From Chloroflexota bacterium (GTDB lineage Bacteria; Chloroflexota; Dormibacteria; Dormibacterales; Dormibacteraceae), in assembly GCA_005880175.1 (NCBI GenBank), contig VBJR01000379.1:29934-38400 (forward strand): a DNA stretch of 8,467 nucleotides. Reading direction: 5' to 3'. The notes under the pieces are model-generated. The model worked only from the letters and a program-made list of their open reading frames with translations, did not search any database and had not been told where the DNA came from. Shown here piece after piece: positions 1 to 5,408 of this stretch. Made by a program: the position numbers and the translations under genes. Positions within the stretch are counted from its first letter, which is position 1. Every line of letters starts with the position of its first letter.

Positions 1-101
1 TCGCCAACCCGACCGGGGCCCCCACCGGCGGCCTCGACCCGACTGACATCTTCACGAACCGGGTGGCCGGCGGCGCCGACGACGGGAACGGCCAGGACTG
101 A
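1..101 (+). CDS. 3' end of an unrecognised protein
   Basis: The frame with codons starting at position 3 is open from the left edge to a TGA at 99-101. It encodes the last 32 residues of a protein whose body lies outside the window. The tail is rich in Gly, Pro, Asp and Asn, contains the stretch LDPTDIFTNRVAGG and ends in GNGQD, so it looks like a hydrophilic, probably flexible C-terminus. I do not recognise the family. It is supported as coding by its position directly before a strong terminator hairpin and by its GC-rich third codon positions. No function can be given from this fragment. Confidence 0.6.
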   Translation, partial: ANPTGAPTGGLDPTDIFTNRVAGGADDGNGQD

Positions 102-119
102 CCCCCGTCGCCGGACGAC

Positions 120-152
120 CGGAGGCGGGCGCCGGCCCGGCGCCCGCCTCCG
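120..152. terminator. Bidirectional intrinsic-type hairpin between convergent genes
   Basis: A perfect 14-bp inverted repeat has its left arm at 120-133 (CGGAGGCGGGCGCC) and its right arm at 139-152, separated by a 5-base loop (GGCCC). It lies in the short gap between the stop of the plus-strand gene (101) and the stop of the minus-strand dehydrogenase (159). No U-tract follows on either strand. It is therefore a GC hairpin of the kind often found at gene ends in high-GC actinobacteria, not a classical rho-independent terminator. Because it is symmetrical it could serve both convergent transcripts. Confidence 0.8.
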
Positions 153-158
153 ACCCGC

Positions 159-1253
159 CTACGGCACGAGGACCGCGCGCGCCTCCGTGCCGGCGATCAG
201 CCCCTCGTACGCCTCGTTGATCTGGTGCAGCGGCCATTCCTTCGTGACCAGGCGGTCCAGCGGGAGGCGGCCCCGCCGGTACAGCTCGAACAGGCGCGGG
301 AAGTCGGCCTGCGGCCGCGTCGAGCCGTAGATCGATCCCTTGAGCGTCTTCTCCGAGCGGACCAGGTCGTTCAGGTCCACCGGTGCCGGCTGGCCGACCG
401 GCGCCAGGCCGATGGCGACCGCCGTGCCGCCCTGCCGGAGCGCGCCCACCGCCTGCACCACCGTCGCGGGCAGGCCGATCACCTCGAACGAGTAGTCCAC
501 GCCGCCCCCGGTCAGCTCCTTGACCGCCCCGACGACGTCCTCCTGCGACGCGTCCACGACGTCCGTGGCGCCGAAGGACGTCGCCAGCTCCAGCCGGCCG
601 GGGTTGAGGTCGGCCGCGATGATCCGCGCCGCGCCGGCCAGGACGCCGCCCATGATCGCGCACAGCCCGACGCCGCCCGCGCCCACGACCAGCACGGTGC
701 TGCCGGGCTCCACGCCAGCGGTGTTGACGACCGCCCCGACGCCGGTCATCACCGCGCAGCCGGCGACGGCGCCGATCGGCAGCGGCACGTCCTCGGGCAT
801 CTTGAGCACCGACTGCTCCTGGCAGACCGTCTGCTCGGCGAAGCAGGAGACGCCGAGGAAGTGCCGGATCTCCATGCCATCACGGCTCAGGCGCGACGTG
901 CCGTCCGGCATGCGCCCGCTGTTCCGCACGGCCGAGCCCTCACGGCACAGCGCCGGCCGGCCCCGGCTGCAGTACTCGCACCGGCCGCAGCTCGTGCGCC
1001 AGAGCAGCACCACGTGGTCGCCCGGACGCACCGACGTCACGCCGGGGCCGACCTCCTCGACGACGCCGGCCCCCTCGTGGCCGAGCACGACCGGCAGGTT
1101 GCCGGCCAGGTCGCCGCGCATGTAGTGGTAGTCGCTGTGGCAGACGCCCGCGGCCGCCACGCGCACGCGCACCTCGCCCGCGCGGGGCGCGCCGAGCTCG
1201 ACGTCCTCGACGCGCAGGGGCTCGCCCGGCTGGTACAGGACCGCTGCTCTCAT
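159..1253 (-). CDS. Zinc-dependent alcohol dehydrogenase (MDR superfamily)
   Basis: This 364-residue protein has the layout of a medium-chain, zinc- and NAD(P)-dependent alcohol dehydrogenase. Such enzymes reversibly oxidise alcohols to aldehydes or ketones in the cytoplasm. The catalytic zinc ligands are visible as Cys38 (GVCHSD), His59-Glu60 (GHEGAGVVEEVG) and Cys166. The structural zinc lobe has four cysteines at 89, 92, 95 and 103 (CGRCEYCSRGRPALC). The Rossmann glycine motif GAGGVG lies at 191-196, and an acidic residue (Asp215 in AADLNPGR) at the end of the second strand favours NAD over NADP. The stretch between the structural lobe and the catalytic Cys166 (SGRMPDGTSRLS, then HFLGVSCFAEQTV) resembles class III and mycothiol- or NDMA-dependent ADHs, but the substrate cannot be told. 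The ATG at 1251-1253 has no Shine-Dalgarno sequence and sits seven bases after a -10-like TATCAT, suggesting a leaderless mRNA. The gene is divergent from the MoxR operon and ends at the shared hairpin. Confidence 0.93.
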   Translation of the reverse strand: MRAAVLYQPGEPLRVEDVELGAPRAGEVRVRVAAAGVCHSDYHYMRGDLAGNLPVVLGHEGAGVVEEVGPGVTSVRPGDHVVLLWRTSCGRCEYCSRGRPALCREGSAVRNSGRMPDGTSRLSRDGMEIRHFLGVSCFAEQTVCQEQSVLKMPEDVPLPIGAVAGCAVMTGVGAVVNTAGVEPGSTVLVVGAGGVGLCAIMGGVLAGAARIIAADLNPGRLELATSFGATDVVDASQEDVVGAVKELTGGGVDYSFEVIGLPATVVQAVGALRQGGTAVAIGLAPVGQPAPVDLNDLVRSEKTLKGSIYGSTRPQADFPRLFELYRRGRLPLDRLVTKEWPLHQINEAYEGLIAGTEARAVLVP

Positions 1254-1260
1254 GCCGGCG

Positions 1261-1289
1261 ATGATAGATCCGGCCCGCCCTCCCTTAGA
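1261..1289 (-). promoter_or_regulatory. Probable leaderless promoter of the alcohol dehydrogenase
   Basis: On the minus strand TATCAT (bases 1266-1261) matches the -10 consensus at four of six positions and ends seven bases before the ATG. This would place the transcription start at or next to the A of the start codon. No purine-rich ribosome site lies at a usable distance. A -35 at 17-bp spacing would be TCTAAG (1289-1284), which is weak. A 5-bp inverted repeat (GCCGG at 1254-1258, CCGGC at 1270-1274) brackets the -10 but may be chance in DNA this GC-rich. Confidence 0.5.
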
Positions 1290-1291
1290 CT
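1263..1291 (+). promoter_or_regulatory. Probable leaderless promoter of the MoxR/DUF58 operon
   Basis: TAGACT at 1286-1291 is a -10-like hexamer with six bases (1292-1297) before the GTG start at 1298, so transcription would begin at the start codon. No Shine-Dalgarno sequence precedes that GTG. The -35 position at 17-bp spacing (1263-1268, GATAGA) is weak and overlaps the -10 of the divergent dehydrogenase promoter. Likewise this -10 overlaps the -35 position of that promoter. The two promoters should therefore compete for RNA polymerase. Confidence 0.5.
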
Positions 1292-1297
1292 CCGTGC

Positions 1298-2170
1298 GTG
1301 GAACCGAGCCGCGCGCGGTGGGCGGGCGGGGCCCTGGTGGCGGTGCTCGTCGTGGCGCTGCTGCTCCCGGTCGTCGCGCTGGCCAGCCGGCCCGAGGCCA
1401 GCGGCGGCGTCCTGCCGGTGCGCGGCGACCTGACCCGCCTGCTGCTGGACGTCGGGACGTACCTGTTCGCGGTTTTCGTGCTGGTGACCCTGCTGGTCAT
1501 CGTCTGGGCGCTGTGGCCCCGGCCCAACGAGGAGCTGCCCGCGCTGCCGCCGCGCCAGCGCCGGGTCATGAGCACAGTGCTCTCCGCGGTGCTGCTGGCC
1601 GCCGTGGCGATCTGGCTCCGGAGCACCGGCCACCTCGGGACGGGCCAGAACCTCCTGCTCGGTGGTGGCGCCGGCCGGCCGCCGGCCGCGCTGGCCGGAC
1701 AGGGCCGCGCCGGCGGCGCCCCGCCCGGCTTCGACTGGGTGGCCGCCGGCATCGTCGTCGGCCTGCTGGTCGCCGGCGCCGTGCTGGCCTGGTGGTTCCT
1801 GCGCCCGCACCGCGCGCGCTCCGGGGGGCTGTCGCTGGCGCGGCTCCAGGCGGTCCTGGACGACGCCATCGACGACGTGCTGGGCGAGGCCGACCCCCGC
1901 CGCGCCGTGATCGCCGCGTGGACCCGCCTGGAGCGGGTGCTGGCCGGCCACGGGGTGCCCCGGCGCGAGGCCGAGGCGCCGTTCGAGTACGCGGCTCGGG
2001 TCGGGGCCGAGCTGGGGGTGGAGCTCGGCGTCGAGGGCGGCTGGCTGGAGCAGCTCGCCGGCCTGTTCGAGTGGGCGCGCTTCAGCACGCACGAGGTGAC
2101 GCCGGCGATGCGCGAGGAGGCGCTGGGCGGCCTGGTGGCCGTGCGGGACGGGCTGCGGCTTGCGACCTGA
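1298..2170 (+). CDS. DUF4129-domain membrane protein, first gene of the MoxR/DUF58 operon
   Basis: This 290-residue protein has four predicted membrane helices (about residues 9-29, 48-72, 90-107 and 147-168). Between the third and fourth helices is a Gly/Ala/Pro-rich loop (about 110-145). A cytoplasmic or periplasmic C-terminal helical domain covers about 178-288. The C-terminal part, with PRRAVIAAWTRLERVLAGHG, then PFEYAARVGAELG, LAGLFEWARFSTHEVTP and a closing helix, fits DUF4129. That domain is found alone or at the end of transglutaminase-like membrane proteins in MoxR-DUF58 loci. The N-terminal helices are not a transglutaminase core. The molecular function is unknown, and a membrane partner or scaffold role is inferred from context only. 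The GTG start was chosen because it follows a -10-like TAGACT by six bases. The gene overlaps the next one by 11 bp. Confidence 0.85.
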   Translation: MEPSRARWAGGALVAVLVVALLLPVVALASRPEASGGVLPVRGDLTRLLLDVGTYLFAVFVLVTLLVIVWALWPRPNEELPALPPRQRRVMSTVLSAVLLAAVAIWLRSTGHLGTGQNLLLGGGAGRPPAALAGQGRAGGAPPGFDWVAAGIVVGLLVAGAVLAWWFLRPHRARSGGLSLARLQAVLDDAIDDVLGEADPRRAVIAAWTRLERVLAGHGVPRREAEAPFEYAARVGAELGVELGVEGGWLEQLAGLFEWARFSTHEVTPAMREEALGGLVAVRDGLRLAT

Positions 2171-2687
2171 GCGCGTCCCCTGGCGGCGCGTCGCCCAGCA
2201 GGTCGCGGTCGTCACGGTGCCGCTGCTCGTGGTCGTCGTGCTCCGCGTCCCGTACCAGGGGCTGGCCGTGCGGCTCTGGCTGGTCGCGCTGGGCGCGATC
2301 GGCCTCGGCCTGCTCACCGAGCGCGCCCTGGCCGGCCGGGCCGTGCGCGACGTGCCCGGCCTGCGCCTGCCCTGGGGCTGGTGGCGGCGGGCCCGACCCG
2401 AGCGGGTCCGCGCCCTGGAGGAGCTGGAGCACGCCGTGGACTTCTCGCTGGGCACCGCGTTCGACGTCCACTACCGGCTGCGCCCCCACGTGCGCCGCAT
2501 CGCCGCGTACCGGCTCGGCCTGCGCGGCGTGAGCCTCGACCGCCAGCCGCGCCGGGCGGCCGCGCTCCTCGGGCCCGAGGCATGGGACCTCGCCCGGCCC
2601 GACCGGCCGGAGCCGGACGACCGCAACTCGCGCGGCCTGGACCTGGCGCACGTGCGCCGGGTCGTGGAGGGACTGGATGCGCTCTGA
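2160..2687 (+). CDS. Small two-helix membrane protein of the MoxR operon
   Basis: This 175-residue protein has a basic N-terminus (RPERVPWRR) and two adjacent membrane helices at about 14-29 and 34-53. A hydrophilic, Arg-rich tail of about 120 residues follows and should face the cytoplasm. I do not recognise a named domain. Small proteins of this kind are often found between DUF4129 and MoxR genes in actinobacterial loci, so it may couple the ATPase to the membrane, but that is inference. The start is TTG at 2160, inside the last codons of the DUF4129 gene (11-bp overlap). A weak GGGACGGG lies about seven bases upstream. GTG at 2217 is an alternative but would cut into the first helix. The end overlaps the MoxR start by 11 bp, indicating translational coupling. 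Confidence 0.75.
   Translation: MRPERVPWRRVAQQVAVVTVPLLVVVVLRVPYQGLAVRLWLVALGAIGLGLLTERALAGRAVRDVPGLRLPWGWWRRARPERVRALEELEHAVDFSLGTAFDVHYRLRPHVRRIAAYRLGLRGVSLDRQPRRAAALLGPEAWDLARPDRPEPDDRNSRGLDLAHVRRVVEGLDAL
2666..2671 (+). promoter_or_regulatory. Ribosome binding site of the MoxR gene
   Basis: GGAGGG at 2666-2671 lies five bases before the ATG at 2677. It is the clearest Shine-Dalgarno match in the operon and supports that start. A second purine run (GGAGGAG, 2700-2706) directly abuts an in-frame ATG at 2707, but the spacing there is too short to be efficient. Confidence 0.65.
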
Positions 2688-3657
2688 CCCGAGGCCAGCG
2701 GAGGAGATGAGCCTGGCCGAGGTCGGCTCGCTGGCCGGCCGCATCCTCGACGAGGTGGAGCGGGCGATCGTCGGCAAGCGGGAGGCGCTCGAGCTGGTGC
2801 TGATCGGCATCCTGAGCGACGGCCACGTCCTGATCGAGGACTTCCCGGGCCTGGCCAAGACGCTGATCGCGCGCTCGTTCGCCCAGGTGCTGCGCCTCGA
2901 CTTCAAGCGGATCCAGTTCACGCCCGACCTGATGCCGTCGGACGTGACCGGCTCGGCGATCTACAGCCCGCGGACGTCCGAGTTCGAGTTCCGCCCCGGC
3001 CCGATCTTCACGAACCTGCTGCTGGCGGACGAGATCAACCGGGCCCCGGCCAAGACGCAGGCCGCGCTACTGGAGGCGATGCAGGAGCGCCAGGTCACCG
3101 TGGACGGCGTCGGCCACCCGCTGCCGCCGCCGTTCGCGGTGCTGGCCACGCAGAACCCGATCGAGTACGAGGGCACGTACCCGCTCCCCGAGGCCCAGCT
3201 CGACCGCTTCCTGCTCCGGCTGGGCATCGGCTACCCGACCCGCGAGCAGGAGTGGGAGGTGCTGGAGCGCCGGCTCGCCCACCGCACGGACGACCTGGAG
3301 CTGGAGCAGCGGGCCGACGGGGCCGAGCTGCTGGCCATGCGCCGGGCGATCGAGCGGGTGCACGTGGACGCCGGGGTCGGGCGCTACATCGTGGACCTGG
3401 TCACGGCCACCCGCGAGAGCCCGCGCGTCCAGGTCGGCGCCAGCCCGCGCGGCTCGCTGGCCGTGCTGAAGCTGGCGCGCAGCCGGGCCGCCCTCCAGCG
3501 CCGCGACTTCGTCGTGCCGGAGGACGTGAAGGCGGTCGCCGTGCCCGCGCTCGGCCACCGGCTGACGCTCCGGCCCGAGCTGTGGGTCCAGCGCGTGCGC
3601 GGCAAGGACCTGGTCCGGGAGTGCCTGGAGGCGGTGCCGACGCCGCGCGCGGATTGA
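2677..3657 (+). CDS. MoxR-family AAA+ ATPase
   Basis: This 326-residue protein is a typical full-length MoxR ATPase (AAA_3 core plus C-terminal lid), a cytoplasmic chaperone-like ATPase thought to remodel or activate vWA-type partner proteins. Visible motifs, in order, are the Walker A region GHVLIEDFPGLAKT (Lys61-Thr62), Walker B LLLADEINRAPAKTQ (Asp118-Glu119), sensor 1 at ATQNP (about 157-161), the probable arginine finger in QLDRFLL (Arg177), and sensor 2 in GASPRGS (Arg258). The phosphate loop has Ala in place of the last glycine (GLAKT, not GxGKT). This occurs in some members, and Lys-Thr is intact, so activity is expected. The start is ATG 2677 with a good ribosome site; ATG 2707 (Met11) would also leave the domain complete. 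The TGA overlaps the TTG start of the DUF58 gene by 4 bp. Its partner gene is directly downstream but damaged. Confidence 0.96.
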   Translation: MRSDPRPAEEMSLAEVGSLAGRILDEVERAIVGKREALELVLIGILSDGHVLIEDFPGLAKTLIARSFAQVLRLDFKRIQFTPDLMPSDVTGSAIYSPRTSEFEFRPGPIFTNLLLADEINRAPAKTQAALLEAMQERQVTVDGVGHPLPPPFAVLATQNPIEYEGTYPLPEAQLDRFLLRLGIGYPTREQEWEVLERRLAHRTDDLELEQRADGAELLAMRRAIERVHVDAGVGRYIVDLVTATRESPRVQVGASPRGSLAVLKLARSRAALQRRDFVVPEDVKAVAVPALGHRLTLRPELWVQRVRGKDLVRECLEAVPTPRAD

Positions 3658-4890
3658 CCGACCGCTGGGTCACGACCGTCTCGAACCGCCTGCCCGCGTA
3701 CCTTGCGCTGGGCGGGGCGGGCCTCCTGGCCGGCCTCGTGCTGGGCCGGCCGGAGCCGGTCGTCCTGGCGGCGCCGCTGCTGCTGGCGGCCGCGACCGGC
3801 CTGGCCCTGGCGCGGCCGCCGGACCTGGACGTGCGCGTGCGGCTGGACCGGGAGCGGGCGCTGGAGGGGGAGGAGGTCGAGCTCGCGCTGACGATCCAGG
3901 CCCGCCGGAGCGTGTCCTGGCTGGACGTCGAGCTGGACCTGCCCCGCGGCCTGGCCGACCTGCGACGCGAGGGCGAGGGCGTGATCAGCCTGCGCGCCGG
4001 CGCGACCCGCGAGCACCGGCGCCGCGTGGCCTGCCGGCGGTGGGGCGGCCGCCTGGTCGGCCAGCTCCGGCTGCGCGGCCGGGACCCGCTGGGCTTCTTC
4101 TCCTACCGCCTGGAGGTGCGCCAGCCGCTGCCGCTGCGCGTCTACCCGCGGCCGGAGGCGGTGCGCCGGATGCTCCGCCCGGCGGAGACGCAGGCGTTCG
4201 CCGGCAACGAGGTCTCCCGGCTGAAGCGTCCGCCGGATCAACTGGCGGGCCAGCGCCCGCCGCGGCGAGCTCTACGTGAACGACATGCGGCCCGAGCGCA
4301 ACGCGGACGTGGTGGTGTTCCTGGACACGTTCACCGAGCTGGGGGACGCCGCCGGCACCAGCCTGGACATGACGGTCCGGGCCGCCGCGGCCCTGATCGA
4401 CGGCTACCTGCGCCGGCGCGACCGGGTCGGTCTGGTGGGCTTCGGCGGCACCCTGCGCTGGCTGCGGCCGGCGATGGGCGAGCGCCAGGTGTACCGGCTG
4501 ATCGACGCGCTGATCGACACGCAGGTGGTCCTCAGCTACGCGTGGAAGGGGCTGGAGGTGATCCCGCGCCGGACGCTGCCGCCGAAGTCGCTGGTCGTGG
4601 CGTTCAGCCCGCTGCTGGACGAGCGTTCGCTGGGCGCGCTGCTCGACCTGCGGGGCCGGGGGTACGACCTGGCGGTGGTCGAGGTCTCGCCGCTCTCGTT
4701 CGTGCATCCGGGTCGGCGGGAGACCGAGCGCCTGGCCCACCGGCTGTGGGTGATGGAGCGGGCGGCGCTGCGCGGCCGGTTCGTGGACCTGGGCGTGCCG
4801 GTGGTCACGTGGCGGCGCGGCGAGCCGCTGGACGGCGTGCTGGCAGCCGCCACCCGGCTCCGGCGCGACGCCCGCCTGGTGCGCGTGTGA
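3654..4890 (+). pseudogene. DUF58 (vWA-like) protein gene broken by an internal ~50-bp deletion and frameshift
   Basis: The reading frame from TTG 3654 gives a normal DUF58 N-terminal half of about 191 residues. It has two membrane helices (about 16-31 and 36-53), a beta-rich domain, the conserved RGRDPLGFFSYR near 141-152 and LRVYPRPEAVRRM. It then reaches AGNEVSRLK (codon AAG at 4224-4226). DUF58 homology continues at once in the frame that begins GTC at 4228, reading VRRINWRASARRGELYVNDM, to the TGA at 4888-4890. About 17 residues normally found between these blocks, the family's hallmark G-x-E-F-x-x-L-R-x-Y/F-x-x-G-D segment, are absent. The simplest event is loss of about 50 bp. DUF58 proteins usually pair with MoxR, so the defect would hit the core of the module. 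It could be a real mutation or an assembly error; the intact flanking codon usage and coupled gene junctions argue for a recent event or an error. Confidence 0.85.
4276..4890 (+). CDS. C-terminal DUF58 fragment, open in its own frame
   Basis: This is the intact 204-residue frame covering the C-terminal half of the broken DUF58 gene, given separately because it could be translated from GTG 4276 or ATG 4285. It holds the vWA-like fold: the first strand ADVVVFLDTFTELG carries a degenerate metal-site aspartate. Then come a long helix (SLDMTVRAAAALIDGYLRRR), the strand DRVGLVGFGG, a strand around KSLVVAFSPLLDERS, and YDLAVVEVSPL. In full-length homologues this part follows the missing motif in one chain. 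No convincing ribosome site precedes GTG 4276, so the frame is more likely a remnant of the parent gene than an independent gene. Its TGA overlaps the GTG of the next gene (GTGA). Confidence 0.55.
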   Translation: MNDMRPERNADVVVFLDTFTELGDAAGTSLDMTVRAAAALIDGYLRRRDRVGLVGFGGTLRWLRPAMGERQVYRLIDALIDTQVVLSYAWKGLEVIPRRTLPPKSLVVAFSPLLDERSLGALLDLRGRGYDLAVVEVSPLSFVHPGRRETERLAHRLWVMERAALRGRFVDLGVPVVTWRRGEPLDGVLAAATRLRRDARLVRV

Positions 4891-5408
4891 CCCGGGTGCG
4901 GGCGGCGGCGCCGAGCGCGTTCCTGGCGGGGGCGGCCGTCGCGCTGGCGGCCGTGCTGGCGCTGGCGCCCGTGGTGGGCGCCGGCGGCGGGCCGGGGCCG
5001 CTGGTCGCCCTGGGCCTGTTCGCCGTGGCGCTGTACGCGGCCAGCCTGGCGCTGCCGTGGCCGGCCGTGCTGCCGTGGGGGCTGGGCCTGCTGGCCATGG
5101 AGTACCTGGTCTCGCTGGAGCTGCGGCGGGCGCCGCTGGACTCCGGCGCGCCCGCGTACGCCGTCGCGCTCTTCCTGTGCGCCGAGCTGGGCTGGCTCGG
5201 GCTCGAGGCCCGGCGCGGCGGCCGGCCGTGGGCCCGCCGGGTCGCCGGCATCGCCGCCCTGGCGCTGGCCGGGGCCGTGCTCGCGGCGCTCCTCCTCCTG
5301 CTGGCCGCCGTTCCGCTGTCAGGCGGCCCTCCCATGACAGCGGTCGGCGTTGCCGCTACGATCGCGGTTGCGGCCTGCCTCGCCTGGCTGGGCCGGGCTC
5401 GAGAGTGA
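4887..5408 (+). CDS. Polytopic membrane protein of unknown function
   Basis: This 173-residue, very hydrophobic protein has about six predicted membrane helices (near 10-30, 37-55, 57-77, 88-107, 116-142 and 148-168) joined by short loops. The only sizeable polar loop (about 108-117) is Arg/Gly-rich and should be cytoplasmic. I recognise no domain. It occupies the place where a transglutaminase-like membrane protein often follows DUF58, but it has no soluble domain and no Cys-His-Asp site. The start is GTG 4887 in a 4-bp GTGA overlap with the DUF58 stop; no ribosome site is visible, so translation is probably coupled. The same frame is open upstream into the DUF58 N-terminal half because of the frameshift there, so automatic callers may fuse the two. 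Its last codons contain a promoter for the next gene. Confidence 0.75.
   Translation: MTRVRAAAPSAFLAGAAVALAAVLALAPVVGAGGGPGPLVALGLFAVALYAASLALPWPAVLPWGLGLLAMEYLVSLELRRAPLDSGAPAYAVALFLCAELGWLGLEARRGGRPWARRVAGIAALALAGAVLAALLLLLAAVPLSGGPPMTAVGVAATIAVAACLAWLGRARE
5316..5340. repeat. Inverted repeat CTGTCA-N13-TGACAG
   Basis: Perfect 6-bp arms lie at 5316-5321 (CTGTCA) and 5335-5340 (TGACAG) with a 13-base spacer. The right arm covers five of the six bases of the predicted -35 (5334-5339) of the protease promoter, a position typical of an operator. A hairpin in the coding mRNA is the other possibility. Confidence 0.4.
5334..5362 (+). promoter_or_regulatory. Internal sigma-70-type promoter for the protease gene
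   Basis: ATGACA at 5334-5339 matches the -35 consensus at five of six positions. After a 17-bp spacer, TACGAT at 5357-5362 matches the -10 at four of six. Transcription would begin near 5369, giving a leader of about 36-45 bases before the protease start. The site lies inside the last codons of the upstream membrane-protein gene, in a patch that is poorer in GC than its surroundings. It is the best promoter match I see in the window. Confidence 0.6.

Noticed and set aside
225..1433. Long plus-strand ORF opposite the alcohol dehydrogenase
   Set aside because: Its product is Arg/His/Ala-rich with no recognisable domain, while the minus strand encodes a complete zinc alcohol dehydrogenase with all metal ligands. 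It is a high-GC antisense shadow.
2567..2580. Perfect 14-bp palindrome CCTCGGGCCCGAGG
   Set aside because: It lies within well-behaved codons (Leu-Leu-Gly-Pro-Glu-Ala) of the two-helix membrane protein, far from any start, and GC-only palindromes are expected by chance at this composition.
4220..4240. Programmed ribosomal frameshift joining the two DUF58 halves
   Set aside because: A frameshift would restore the frame but not the roughly 17 conserved residues that are absent, and no slippery sequence or obvious downstream stimulator is seen at the junction.
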